Position numbers and translations under genes: made by a program. A stretch of DNA of 64,000 nt. Source: Gammaproteobacteria bacterium (GTDB lineage: Bacteria; Pseudomonadota; Gammaproteobacteria; SG8-11). Every line of letters starts with the position of its first letter. Positions within the stretch are counted from its first letter, which is position 1. Shown one piece after another: positions 19,754-30,487 of this stretch. The notes under the pieces are model-generated. The model had not been told where the DNA came from and did not search any database. It saw nothing but the letters and a program-made list of their open reading frames with translations. The stretch covers positions 1-64,000 of the forward strand of contig JAHECY010000221.1 of NCBI GenBank assembly GCA_024641505.1, in the 5' to 3' direction.

Positions 19754-20709
19754 GAATCAAGCCTATATTTAACCGCCATTTTTTCCAGAGTCAGGTTGAG
19801 TCGGTGCATCCAGTTTCGAAGCTCTTCGTAATCGGAATCATTGGCCCGGATGAAGCCAAGTGGCATTTCCGTCCGTTCCCAGTTATATAGTGCTTGCCGT
19901 TGTTTGCCGGCCGGGTCAAAATTTATCAGCGCCTCGGTAATATTTTTGATGACTTCTGTTTCCAATTGCGCATTTGCAACTATGCCGCTGGAAGGAAAAT
20001 AACTGGATGTGAAAAGAATGCGCACCAATTTTTGCTCCGCAAGAATTTCAGCCATGGTGTCCTGCAAACCACAGGCATCCGCGCGGTTGGATATGACTGC
20101 GTCGGCGCATTGCTGGTGAGATCCGGTATACATGTATGACCGCAGGTCGTTTATTGTCATGTCGTGCAAGGATAAAATGATGCGGGGTATCAGGTGGCCT
20201 TGAGTGGAGGTTTTGCTGCCAAAAGCGAAAATGCTGCCACGTAAGTCAGTGACCGAAGTGAACGGGCTGTTCGGCTTGACGATCAACATCGAACGATACT
20301 CCGCTTTTCCCTGCAGGTTTAAGCCACGAACCAGCGGCATCACGTTATACTTCTCGCTGGCTGCAATATAGCTGGTTGCGCCAATAGCGGCCAGATGAAT
20401 CACGCCCTGTCCCAAATCATCGACAATTTTACCGTCTTGCGGTGTGAAACGCAGCTTGAATTTATAACCGGTGGACTGCGCCAAGTATTCCAGAAACGGT
20501 AAATATTGCCGAGCATCTTCCTGCGGGGAGGAACGCAGGTCGAACCCGAAAACCAATTCATCCTGGTCGGCCGCCATGGAGGGTAGATTTGCTAGGTCCG
20601 TATCCGACAGGCGTCGACCCTCGGTGCTCAAGTCACCATCATGTTCGCCGCATGATACCAGCATACCGAGAATCAAAAGAACGATAATATTAAATAGCAG
20701 ATTTTTCAT
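19750..20709 (-). CDS. PhnD-like phosphate/phosphonate substrate-binding lipoprotein
   Basis: Lipobox LGMLVSCG; LVFGFDLRSSPQEDARQYLPFLEYLAQSTGYKFKLRFTP; 4-nt overlap with the kinase gene. Confidence 0.85.
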   Translation of the reverse strand: MKNLLFNIIVLLILGMLVSCGEHDGDLSTEGRRLSDTDLANLPSMAADQDELVFGFDLRSSPQEDARQYLPFLEYLAQSTGYKFKLRFTPQDGKIVDDLGQGVIHLAAIGATSYIAASEKYNVMPLVRGLNLQGKAEYRSMLIVKPNSPFTSVTDLRGSIFAFGSKTSTQGHLIPRIILSLHDMTINDLRSYMYTGSHQQCADAVISNRADACGLQDTMAEILAEQKLVRILFTSSYFPSSGIVANAQLETEVIKNITEALINFDPAGKQRQALYNWERTEMPLGFIRANDSDYEELRNWMHRLNLTLEKMAVKYRLDS

Positions 20710-21281
20710 GCAATTTATTACAGATTTCCGTAGAGGTAGCTGATGTCCAATTTATACTAACCTTATGCTGTTTTTATATAGGATAGTTAATAATACCTCA
20801 AATACTGGTTATCACCAGTGGCGGAACCTCGGTTTACTGGCAGTACATCCTATCTCGCGGGATCACCTTATTATAAAAAGGACATTTCATGAAGTATTGG
20901 CGATAACTGCTCGGGGTAACGGTCAGCGTTCTGCGTTTAAAGGCTATACCTTACAAGACTTATTGCTCAACTCGCATCCAGCACCAATATGCGGGATTGG
21001 CAAAATAATCCGCCATTCCAGACGTATCATGATTTTCTACATCAATACTGTCCTATTGCCTATTGTTAATGATTTAGCATATGAGGTCACGTGGTGACGG
21101 TATTCTCGCCACTGGGATATTTTCGTGACTAATGTTTACAAGACCTTCCGTCCAGTCAGTCAGGCGATACCCGATACAATGACCAGGCATAATTGCTATT
21201 AGTCCAGGCTTAGTAGCCGGCAGCCAATTTCATTGGCGAGATGGAATTCATAGTGTAAATAATTAGTGGAAAGAATTCTGC

Positions 21282-22130
21282 ATGACGTCAAATGTTATTC
21301 CTCCTAATCAACTTATTTCGCAACTGTTGAGCGATTTGAGATTGGGCAAGCTGGATTTGCCGGCAATGCCCCAAGTGATGCAGAAAATGAACGATATCAT
21401 GTCCCAGTCCGGCGCTTCTGTGCGAGATGTAGCGCGTATCGCGGCGACTGATGCGTTCCTGGGTGGGCGTTTGGTACAGCTCGCCAACAGCCCACTGTTT
21501 TCGACGGGTAAAACAATAGATAGCGTACAAAAGGCTATTGCCTGTCTGGGTATGGAAAAAGTGAAGAATTTGGTTGCTGGCATCATGGCGAAACAGTTAT
21601 TCCAAACGGCGAACAACAATATGCAACGGCGCCTGCAAAATCTCTGGGCGCATTCGACGCAAGTGGCGGCGATCAGCACACTATTGGCAGGTCGTTTTAC
21701 CCGCATCAGTCCTGATGAGGCGATGTTGGCAGGTCTGTTGCACGACATCGGTGAATTACCGGTATTGCGCTATGTCGAGAAATTGCAGGTAAGCGGTGAT
21801 GTAGATCACTGGTTGCCGAAAATCAATGCCAAAGTAGCGCCCGTTATCGGCAAGACTATTCTACAGGCCTGGAAATTTCCGTCGGCGATTGTCACTGCCG
21901 TTGCTGAGCACGAGAACGTACTTCACGAGACCGCAGAAATTGATTTAACAGATGTGGTGATTTTGGCGGATTTACACAGCCGTATCGGCACCAACCATCC
22001 TCTGGCAAAATCCTCATGGGAAAATATACCCGCGATTAGAAAATCGGGTTTGGAACCGGAACAAAGTATTGCCATGATCAAGAAGTCACGTGGAGAAATA
22101 TTACAACTGCAACAAATATTGTCAGCCTGA
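21282..22130 (+). CDS. HDOD-domain protein
   Basis: LDLPAMPQVMQKMNDIMSQSGASVRDVARIAATDAFLGGRLVQLANSPLFS ... GLLHDIGELPVL. Confidence 0.88.
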   Translation: MTSNVIPPNQLISQLLSDLRLGKLDLPAMPQVMQKMNDIMSQSGASVRDVARIAATDAFLGGRLVQLANSPLFSTGKTIDSVQKAIACLGMEKVKNLVAGIMAKQLFQTANNNMQRRLQNLWAHSTQVAAISTLLAGRFTRISPDEAMLAGLLHDIGELPVLRYVEKLQVSGDVDHWLPKINAKVAPVIGKTILQAWKFPSAIVTAVAEHENVLHETAEIDLTDVVILADLHSRIGTNHPLAKSSWENIPAIRKSGLEPEQSIAMIKKSRGEILQLQQILSA

Positions 22131-22301
22131 TTCTGCACCTTGGAACGTGCTGGCGAACTGTTTCAAATCAGGGGAAAGGTGAATAGACGGTAGACGTGAC
22201 AGCGCGCGGTATGTGGCATAATCGGACAAATCCGAAATCAAAAAGTCGCTATTGGCACGGTTATTGAGACGCCAAATCAAGCCTAGCCAGTGGCTGTACA
22301 T
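22122..22301 (-). CDS. Possible small protein (59 aa), below the ORF-track cutoff, in frame with the upstream MCP stop
   Basis: Manual translation MYSHWLGLIWRLNNRANSDFLISDLSDYATYRALSRLPSIHLSPDLKQFASTFQGAESG*; no obvious Shine-Dalgarno. Confidence 0.35.
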   Translation of the reverse strand: MYSHWLGLIWRLNNRANSDFLISDLSDYATYRALSRLPSIHLSPDLKQFASTFQGAESG

Positions 22302-22346
22302 GGGAATTAGCCGCGGGAAATATTTCAGTTGATTCTCTGACTCTAT

Positions 22347-23843
22347 TTAAAAAAGAGTTATATCCATGTTCTCTGGTCCCTCGTGCACCTCAAACTTGTG
22401 CTTTTCATTGGCTATTTCATCGATGTAGTCGACCAGTTCGCTTGCTTGCCCCTCAAGGAAGCCAAATTCCTGAAGAATGAGTTTTTGCAGCTCTTTGTCG
22501 TAGTCCCAGCCTGGTGTCGCCATAATTAGTGCGTTGTTGATATGCTTATAAATATTATCGAACGGCTGCAAAAGTTTTGCATAAGTCGGCAGGTGACTGA
22601 AATGACGGCGTCCTACACCGTTTCGGTACCACTGTACAAATTTATTGTCATCATAATTTCCTGTGACCAGGCGCCAGGCTGCTGAGCTTGAACCTCTGTC
22701 CAGAGCCTGGTAGCCATTTTGTATGAATATCATAAGATCTACTTTGGTCAGTGAAGCGTAACCAACGATCTGGGCATAGGACACGCGTTGATAAACCTGC
22801 TCGGAAATTCGGGAAAACTCCCCAAAGTTACTCTCAAACAAAGTAACGGTATGTTTCGTGTCCTCGGCTATTTCATTAGTATTTTTTGCGCTTGATACCA
22901 TGGTCCTTGAAGATTCCATAAAATTGGCCAGTACCTTGTCAATCTTGTCCGTAGCATCCTTTGTGGTATTTGCCAGACGTTTTACCTCATCGGCGACAAC
23001 TGAAAAACCGCGGCCATGTTCACCTGCACGTGCTGCTTCGATAGTTGCATTAAGCGCCAGCAGATTAATATTATCGGAAATGCTATTTATAAGTTGTAGT
23101 GCATCCGACATAAGCCCAGTTCGTTGATTTAGTTCTGCGGCCGAAGTTTCGATCATAGCGATGTTTTTCACCATGCGATTGAGTTCACTGACTACCTTGG
23201 ATACTGCGGTCTGGCCGTCAGCAGCGACCTGAACCGCACGTTCTGACATTTCTTCGACATGACTCATTTGGCTTTTTACTGCGGATAAGTCGTCTTGAGT
23301 TCGAGTTAAATTATGCAACAAATTAGAAGTGTTGAGAAATCCGAGCTCGGCTCGGAGGTTTTCCCGGCTTTTCTGCTTGTGGTGTTCCGAAATTATGTTC
23401 AGAGAGTGGTTTATGCGCTCCATGCCGCCAACGAATAAACCACGCAAGCCGTCGCTTTGCGTATGCCGGTAGTACAATTGATCACGCACCTTATGGAAAC
23501 TGGTTTCGCTTTCCTTAAAATAAATTTCCGTCTGATCGCACCCTTCATTTAAATAGCGCGCTATTTTTGCCAGGCGGGAGGAGGGGGGTATGCGCGTTAT
23601 ACGGTAGTCGAAATATCCCTGGCTGAATTCACGTGCTAATTTTTCTATGTTAACTATGAGTCTCTCATCCCGTACGATGGTAATAGTGCGCAGTACCATC
23701 AAGGCGCTTCCGACCACAGCCAGACCTAGAAACCATGGATCAATCCCATGCCTCGATGTTACTACTACTACCATTAGCAGCATAACTGTGTATGCGACGA
23801 TACTTGATACTCTGTGATTATAAAGCCAGGAGAAATTCTTCAT
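22347..23843 (-). CDS. Methyl-accepting chemotaxis protein with CZB-like C-terminal extension
   Basis: Two TM segments, [39 protein letters not shown]-terminal [38 protein letters not shown]. Confidence 0.88.
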   Translation of the reverse strand: MKNFSWLYNHRVSSIVAYTVMLLMVVVVTSRHGIDPWFLGLAVVGSALMVLRTITIVRDERLIVNIEKLAREFSQGYFDYRITRIPPSSRLAKIARYLNEGCDQTEIYFKESETSFHKVRDQLYYRHTQSDGLRGLFVGGMERINHSLNIISEHHKQKSRENLRAELGFLNTSNLLHNLTRTQDDLSAVKSQMSHVEEMSERAVQVAADGQTAVSKVVSELNRMVKNIAMIETSAAELNQRTGLMSDALQLINSISDNINLLALNATIEAARAGEHGRGFSVVADEVKRLANTTKDATDKIDKVLANFMESSRTMVSSAKNTNEIAEDTKHTVTLFESNFGEFSRISEQVYQRVSYAQIVGYASLTKVDLMIFIQNGYQALDRGSSSAAWRLVTGNYDDNKFVQWYRNGVGRRHFSHLPTYAKLLQPFDNIYKHINNALIMATPGWDYDKELQKLILQEFGFLEGQASELVDYIDEIANEKHKFEVHEGPENMDITLF

Positions 23844-24339
23844 AATTGCCACCGAGCTGGGAAATCGCCTCATGAATTACCCTGATCGAACGGTCCATGC
23901 CGGTCGTTCCTCCACCGGCAGCGTGTTCGATATTAAACATCTCCTCATAAATAGGTTCGATAACCTGGAGTGCCTGTCCGTTGGGATTACGCTGTACAAA
24001 AAAATATTCTTTTAACTTATTCTCTAAGTCATAGCCTGGAGTAACGTTGGCGAAAACCCAGTAGTGGTTATGATCCCGAGATTGATATTTCAGATATGTG
24101 AATACCTCACGCTTGTTATCGAGCTCAGACCACATCAAGCGCACGATTGCTTTAGGCATCGAGGGATGTAATTGGTCAACAAGTGGTGTTCCAAGCACTG
24201 ACATTTCACTCAATCCACTGCGCGCAATATAGGCAGCATTGGCGTAGGTGATGATACCGTCAGGATCGGTTTTGCATACGATTAGCTGTTCTGCGGCGTT
24301 TTTTAGTGCCGAATCATCTGGAATTACCGCCAATGTCAT
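23818..24339 (-). CDS. Aer-type stand-alone PAS protein
   Basis: [82 protein letters not shown]; overlaps the MCP start. Confidence 0.85.
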   Translation of the reverse strand: MTLAVIPDDSALKNAAEQLIVCKTDPDGIITYANAAYIARSGLSEMSVLGTPLVDQLHPSMPKAIVRLMWSELDNKREVFTYLKYQSRDHNHYWVFANVTPGYDLENKLKEYFFVQRNPNGQALQVIEPIYEEMFNIEHAAGGGTTGMDRSIRVIHEAISQLGGNYEEFLLAL

Positions 24340-25109
24340 TGTCGCCGCTTTTAAATCTGGATGTGATTTTCCTATTTTATATCGGAACGGAATATCAGGC
24401 CTTTAGTAAAAAGTCCCGATATTTCCCGAGAAAACAAAAAGATAAGCGTATCGATATTGTTATATTGTCAAGAATTGTAAAAATATTAAAGGATACTTGG
24501 AAGAAATTGCGATGTACCTTGTTCAATGCCTCAACGTTATTGGCGAATAAGGTCGGAGAGCTCGATCGGAATGACACTAGTGGGCGCAATTATTGCGTGA
24601 ACTGAATGTAAGTCATTTTAAATTATCTTACCGGTAAAACCTCGAAAAAATGATCATTTTATAACTTCGATTTGGCAACCAGTTGCCGGGGCGCCGGTTA
24701 TATATGATAACTTCGAGAGAAATATATGCCCTGCATTACTATGAGCGACTACCGGGTTAATTACGGGGCTGAAGCAATCGGTAGATATTTACAAATTGGC
24801 GAAATTTAACAATTAATCACCGAGCCGCAATTCAGTTGCTATCCTGATATTCGATACACCTACTGATAACATGCAACCCGCAATTTCCTGCGACGTACGA
24901 AACCGGTACGCTTATGGCGAATGCCTATATCGAACAGGGAATTCCTGCGGGCAACATAATCATGGAAAAATTCGATGCCGCTTCAGATGACCTGGCAACG
25001 CGCGCTACGGAATTGAGAAAAGAATAAGTCGTTGGATCGGAACAAATGTTGCGTCTTATTTATTCTTCAGCGCAACGACTTGATCTTCGTATTGTAGTTA
25101 TGGTAATTA

Positions 25110-25472
25110 TTGCACTTATGTTTTATTAATTTCGAAGAAAAAATACTTCACGATATGCGCGTGATGTACCCTGGATTTATAAGTTTCGGATTGTGTGGGG
25201 CGATTTTCAGTGCAAATCTTAAAGTGATTAACATCGAAACTTCCGCGCGTATTCCTGAGATGACGTTGGCGGTCAGGGTAACTTTGTTACGTCTTCTGTT
25301 AGGAGCGGGGGCCGCGGTAGTGATTTTTGTCTTGGTTAATGCACAGTTAGCGGCTTTAGTAAGTGAATCGTTGGCCGGGGTAAATAATGTTTATACAATA
25401 TACCTGCTGTCATTTGCCGCTGGTTTTTCAGAACGTCTGGTGTTGAAAGCGATTGATACGATAGCCAAATAG
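25110..25472 (+). CDS. Small hypothetical membrane protein
   Basis: Hydrophobic segments LLRLLLGAGAAVVIFVLVNAQLAALV and VYTIYLLSFAAGFSERLVLKAIDTIAK. Confidence 0.5.
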   Translation: MHLCFINFEEKILHDMRVMYPGFISFGLCGAIFSANLKVINIETSARIPEMTLAVRVTLLRLLLGAGAAVVIFVLVNAQLAALVSESLAGVNNVYTIYLLSFAAGFSERLVLKAIDTIAK

Positions 25473-25620
25473 ATTGTCGATCCGACACTTGGATGCTACC
25501 CCATATACTGGTGATACGGCATCCTTCGGTTGAGTGGACACAAGGTAACGGGTTCGACAGGCCGCTCCGAGGTGAAAGCATTAAATGCCTGCCCGTTAGT
25601 CAGGAACAGGCGTTGCGCTG

Positions 25621-25833
25621 TTAGCCGCGATTCTCGAACTTGTCACACCACGAGTCTGCGGAAAGGTACTCATCGTTCACCAGGCAAATGCCGTCGTCTT
25701 TGCGCACCGAGGCGTGGCCGGAGCCGAACGTAGTCATGCCTTTAAATACGGACTCCAAATAACCGGGTGAATTGCGGAACTGTTTGCAGTTGATACAAAC
25801 ATTTTGGATCGCTTTTTCTGGCTGTGTTTTCAT
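25621..25833 (-). CDS. Small Cys-containing hypothetical protein
   Basis: MKTQPEKAIQNVCINCKQFRNSPGYLESVFKGMTTFGSGHASVRKDDGICLVNDEYLSADSWCDKFENRG; ordered Cys pairs. Confidence 0.5.
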   Translation of the reverse strand: MKTQPEKAIQNVCINCKQFRNSPGYLESVFKGMTTFGSGHASVRKDDGICLVNDEYLSADSWCDKFENRG

Positions 25834-25884
25834 TTCAATATTCCGTCCATTGGTCGCGGGTATATAATTCCCGCGTTGTATAGT

Positions 25885-25920
25885 AAAACAAGGGCCTTGT
25901 CGTTTCCAACAAGGCCCTTG
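25885..25920 (-). terminator. Rho-independent terminator of the YeiH-family gene
   Basis: Minus strand CAAGGGCCTTGT-loop-ACAAGGCCCTTG followed by TTTT. Confidence 0.8.
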
Positions 25921-25959
25921 GCATCAAGGCTGGACTTTAGCGTTATCGTCCGGTCGATG

Positions 25960-27366
25960 TTACTGGCCCAACGTCGTCCAGTAGGAGGCAAATACTATGG
26001 TAGACATAATAAAACCAAGCACGACATTCACCACAACGCCGGAAGTAAACGCTATGAATGGTTTCGCGCCGAAACTCGACAATTCTCTGAATCGTGTAGT
26101 CAGACCGATGCTGAAGAAACAGAAAATAAATGCCCAGGTACGCAAGTCTTTGATTGGACCAACCATATCAGGTTTCACGATTTTATTGAAATCTGCCTGA
26201 CCGTAGCTGCTGGCAATCAGGGTCACAATGATCGAAGCGGCCAGGAATCCCAACACGAATTTAGGGAAACGCCACCAGATTTCAGCCGGATTCGGTTTGG
26301 AATTCGACGTGCGTTCCCAACGAGTGGTGGCAACAATCGCCAGGACAAAGGCCCACACGCCAATCCACACATCGCGACCGACAACTTTCATCAAGGTGAA
26401 GGCGTTAACTGAATCCGCAGCGGTACCGGTAATTCCCGGCACCTGTCCGGCGAGATTGCCGTAGGCTTGCGCAGCGGCAAGACCGGCGGCATCAGCGAAT
26501 TCGGAACTGCCAATCCAGGCGCCGGCAACCCCGGTGGGCAAGCTCAGCATGCGCGATACCAGGGGCAAGGCGAATATCATCACGATAGCCCAAATAATCA
26601 CCAATGCGATCGCGACTGGCGCATGTTCCTTTTTTGCGCCTACGGCACCGGCGATGGCGATGGCGCCGGAAACGCCACATACCGCCCCACCTGCGCCCAA
26701 GGTTGCGCAGAGACGTCTATCAAGGCCCATTTTCTTGCCTACAAAGAAAATCACCATGAAGGTGGTTATGGAAATAATCGAGGCTTGCACGATAGCGATT
26801 GGTCCTGCCCATACGATGAGGGTAAATGGCAGCGTAGCACCCAAAAGTACAATACCGGTTTTGATGTAGTATTCGACCCTGAAGCCTGTATCCATCCATT
26901 TTGGCAATGCACCGAAATTTGAAATCAACATCCCCAACGCCAATGCGACCAGTGGTGGCTCAAGATTATAAAAGGACGCTTGATCCCAGGCACCGATGAT
27001 AAATATTATGATGGAACAGATATAGACAAAAACAAAAGAGGGTAGAAATTCCGACAGCTTATAACCTAGCATTTTTATACTAAAGCTAAAGATAACCGAC
27101 CACATGACAAACTGGGCAAAATATTGTCCAATGTGACCTGAGAAATCGGTCCACATCTGGGCCATGGTAGACCATTTCCCGGGATGTACCGCAATCCACT
27201 TTATGCTTGATCCTTCAATGAAAAATACATAGGCGACGAGCACAATACCCAGTCCCAACCAAATCGCCCACCAGTCTTCCTTTAGATATAACTCCTTCCA
27301 GCCCATACTTTTATGAACTGCCCCTTCCTCACCACTTTCATTCCAGGACTTCTCTGTAGTACTCAT
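25960..27366 (-). CDS. YeiH-family putative sulfate exporter (polytopic membrane protein)
   Basis: VRVEYYIKTGIVLLGA-type segment (FRVEYYIKTGIVLLGATLPF), CATLGAGGAVCGVSGAIAIAGAVGAKKE, IGLTTRFRELSSFGAKPF. Confidence 0.88.
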   Translation of the reverse strand: MSTTEKSWNESGEEGAVHKSMGWKELYLKEDWWAIWLGLGIVLVAYVFFIEGSSIKWIAVHPGKWSTMAQMWTDFSGHIGQYFAQFVMWSVIFSFSIKMLGYKLSEFLPSFVFVYICSIIIFIIGAWDQASFYNLEPPLVALALGMLISNFGALPKWMDTGFRVEYYIKTGIVLLGATLPFTLIVWAGPIAIVQASIISITTFMVIFFVGKKMGLDRRLCATLGAGGAVCGVSGAIAIAGAVGAKKEHAPVAIALVIIWAIVMIFALPLVSRMLSLPTGVAGAWIGSSEFADAAGLAAAQAYGNLAGQVPGITGTAADSVNAFTLMKVVGRDVWIGVWAFVLAIVATTRWERTSNSKPNPAEIWWRFPKFVLGFLAASIIVTLIASSYGQADFNKIVKPDMVGPIKDLRTWAFIFCFFSIGLTTRFRELSSFGAKPFIAFTSGVVVNVVLGFIMSTIVFASYWTTLGQ

Positions 27367-28682
27367 ACATTTATTACCCCTTCATGTGGCATTAGTCATT
27401 TATCTATCATCCACAACGAATCCCGCCTATGGGACAGGCACGAATTTTATAGAAATAACCTCCCAGGCTGGAACTCCCCGTGCCATTGAATTACATGTCA
27501 TCAATGCGACCATCTCTCGGTCGAGGGAATATTACGCCCTAATTATACGGAAAGCCAAAGATTTAATAAGGCGCATAACTTATTGTTAATGCAAGAAAAT
27601 AATCCGGTGCTGTCTGCCTTGCAGGTTAGTTACCGTTTTTAATGGGGATGCTATTTTTAAAAACAAACGTCATTCCGGTGCCCTCGGGCTGGTACGCCGG
27701 ACGTGAAATGAGGTTACGGGTCTTACCTTCTTCTGGTCATAGAGGGCAGGTTATGATGTCAAAGTCCCTTGAGCATTCCAGGTATCTGCAATGCCATCGC
27801 GTTACGCTGCAGGATGCATTGCCGGTGTTGACTTACTCGATTCCGGCGCATTTTCTGCCGACTTATTTTGTTTGGTGCTCTTGCTGGACTACTGTTTTTC
27901 CAATTACAGTTTCTTGGTTTTTTCCCCAGCGCTGAGCTTTTCCTCCCGGCGTTTCGTTGTTCTTCCGACCGGGATTTATTCGCTGATTTACTGTTCCGAT
28001 TGCATTTGTTGGCCATAATTCCTGTGCCGTAAAGTTACGTGACAAATTTTCGCTATCCGCTTAATTCTCGTTCTTTCTTCCTATTGGGCGAACTTCCGAG
28101 AAGCGTTGGCCGCATTTACGATGTTTATGTCGACAACAGAGCTGAATTTACTATTATGTTTAGTATAGAGCGACAATTTACCTGTCCAGGGAGGTTATGC
28201 ACATGGGACGCGATAAAACTGTAGCGATTATCGGTGCCGGCATGGCGGTATTAGCTACCGGTCGAAAGCGCGGAATGCAACTCCTTCGAAAGCGGCTCGG
28301 TCGATACAGTTACAGTCGCTCAGAAGCTACCGTTCAGTGTCCACTAGAGGAAATAGTTGTCCCTCCGTTTCAGATGCTATTTGAAAGGAGCTTGTCACAT
28401 GTCTGTGGTGGCATCGAGTTCTTTCTTGTTGACGAATATCGTATCAACTTCAGAAGGCCAAGTATACAGGGTCTATCAATAACGGATTCAGTGCGTCAAG
28501 TCGGGTGTCAATATTAAACCATTCTTACCTAAAAATATTTCAATTGTGCGGGTGGTTGTGATTTGCTACCGTCCCCCGTGAATTATTCTGCCTTGTGTCT
28601 CGTGGTGATGCATGGAGGATAAAAAAGTGGTTTTATGTACAGGCTCTCATGGTTTCTGTAAAACGGAAAAGGAATTGCATTA

Positions 28683-30290
28683 ATGAAAAATCATCTGTTA
28701 GTGTTGTTGGGTGGAGTGTTTATTGCCTCAAACTGCTACGCCGCAGGTTACAAGGTGACGCAAGTTACCGATAATGCTTATGCTGACGAGTATGCCAGAC
28801 TGAATGAAAAAGGAGATTTGGTGTGGGCTTCATGGCCTAACGTGACGGATCCTGGATGGACACTCTTTAAGTATGACGCCGTGTCCAGATCGACATCCAT
28901 GATCAGTGATAATAGTGTCTTCTATAACAGTCATCAGCTCAACAACAATGGCGATGTGGTATGGATGGCATACGATGGTTACGATCAGGAAATTTACCTG
29001 TACCAGGCGGCAACAAAGACCACAGCCCGGCTTACCAACAACGATAATGATGACACCAATCCACAGATCAGCGACAACGGTGATGTCACTTGGCTGCAGC
29101 AACAGGGGACAAGCGCGGCAGAGGCGATATTAATGCGGTATGACGCCGCGACGAAGGCATCTACCGTCGTTGACTTTCCCGGCGCCACACGTCAAGGCTA
29201 TCAAACGATGAATTCCCATGGGGATGTTGCGTGGAATGCGGTTTTGGCGGATAGCCAACAGATACTGCTGTACAGCGCCGCTACCGGAGCGATTGCGAAT
29301 ATTTCCATGAACGAAGGCGTAGTCAATTCAAACCAAAGAGTCACGGACAACGGCGATGTGGTGTGGGAAACCTACGATCTCGCGACATCCGCGCAAGGGA
29401 TTATGTATTACAGGGCAGCCGATAGCAGTCTGATTTCGGTCGTGAATGATATTGGAGGGCATTTGTTCGGATCTCATGGCAATGCGGTTTGGGTATCCAG
29501 CGTCAATGGCGCTTATGTCGTTTCCAGTTATGATCCGGTAACTGGCAAGGTGAAATTAATCGCCACCGAAACATCAAGTTTTGCACCCAACATTACCGGT
29601 ATAAGTATGCGGGGTGACGTGACCTGGTCAATAATTTCCGGCACAAGCTGGATGTCAAAAGTCTATAATGCAGACAGAAACAATGTGGTGACTCTGACCA
29701 ACACGCAGGGATCAGGCACATACGATTTGAACGTCGCGGACAATGGCGATGTAGTGTGGTCATTGTGGGACGGTACCGACTACGAAGTTTACAGCTATCA
29801 AGCCGATTCCGAACAGATAACGCAATTGTCCGACAACCAGGTGGACGATGGCATAACCATCATCAACGGTTCTGGCACGATTCTATGGAACCGGTTCGAT
29901 ACAACTGACAATGAATTAGTGCTGGCGGAAAGAAATCAGGATGCCTTCGATATCAATGTGCTGAATCTTAAATTTGATCGGCGTAACGGTGCCGTAAATT
30001 TAATGACGCGAATGATCAATGGAAACATACCGACCCCCGGTGCTGATATCAGCATAAAGCTTAACGGAGAGACGCTCGTATATATAGCTTTCGGTGAATT
30101 TAGGTCGAAAGCGACCGGCGTCTATCGTTACAAGACCAATGATACTGAAGTTATGTTAAACTTTAACGACGGTATGTTAGCGGTAAAAAGGCGTTATATC
30201 CCTGTCAGTGCCATGATGGCGATAAATCCCGCCGCAGTCGCCATCAGCATGGGTCAGCAATCCGCGACTGTTAGTTATATGTTTCGGTGA
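28683..30290 (+). CDS. Secreted beta-propeller-type repeat protein
   Basis: Signal peptide; repeated (D/N)NGDVVWxxYDGxDxEIYLYxAxTxxxxxLTNNxxDDxxPQI units. Confidence 0.8.
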   Translation: MKNHLLVLLGGVFIASNCYAAGYKVTQVTDNAYADEYARLNEKGDLVWASWPNVTDPGWTLFKYDAVSRSTSMISDNSVFYNSHQLNNNGDVVWMAYDGYDQEIYLYQAATKTTARLTNNDNDDTNPQISDNGDVTWLQQQGTSAAEAILMRYDAATKASTVVDFPGATRQGYQTMNSHGDVAWNAVLADSQQILLYSAATGAIANISMNEGVVNSNQRVTDNGDVVWETYDLATSAQGIMYYRAADSSLISVVNDIGGHLFGSHGNAVWVSSVNGAYVVSSYDPVTGKVKLIATETSSFAPNITGISMRGDVTWSIISGTSWMSKVYNADRNNVVTLTNTQGSGTYDLNVADNGDVVWSLWDGTDYEVYSYQADSEQITQLSDNQVDDGITIINGSGTILWNRFDTTDNELVLAERNQDAFDINVLNLKFDRRNGAVNLMTRMINGNIPTPGADISIKLNGETLVYIAFGEFRSKATGVYRYKTNDTEVMLNFNDGMLAVKRRYIPVSAMMAINPAAVAISMGQQSATVSYMFR

Positions 30291-30487
30291 CGACGCAGGC
30301 GTGCGGTTGTCGGTAACGTCAGCTGCCGTGTAGCGGCATATAAATGGCGTTTTGCGAGTTGGCCATGGTCTGGGTGGTCATTGCCGGGCGCATAAAGGTA
30401 AGAAGTGTTTTCCACGGTTCCGGCGTATACTCGTCGGAACCGTGGTTCAATGCTGTTTTGTGCTCGTTGCGGCACAGCGGCTGTGGG

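Noticed and set aside
25804-26922. Plus-strand ORFs across the YeiH-family gene
   Set aside because: Antisense to a well-recognised polytopic membrane transporter.
30412-30445. 11-bp inverted repeat (ccacggttccg/cggaaccgtgg) between convergent genes considered as an ECF-type site because of GGAAC
   Set aside because: No CGTCT at 17-nt spacing on either strand; more likely a terminator-like hairpin.
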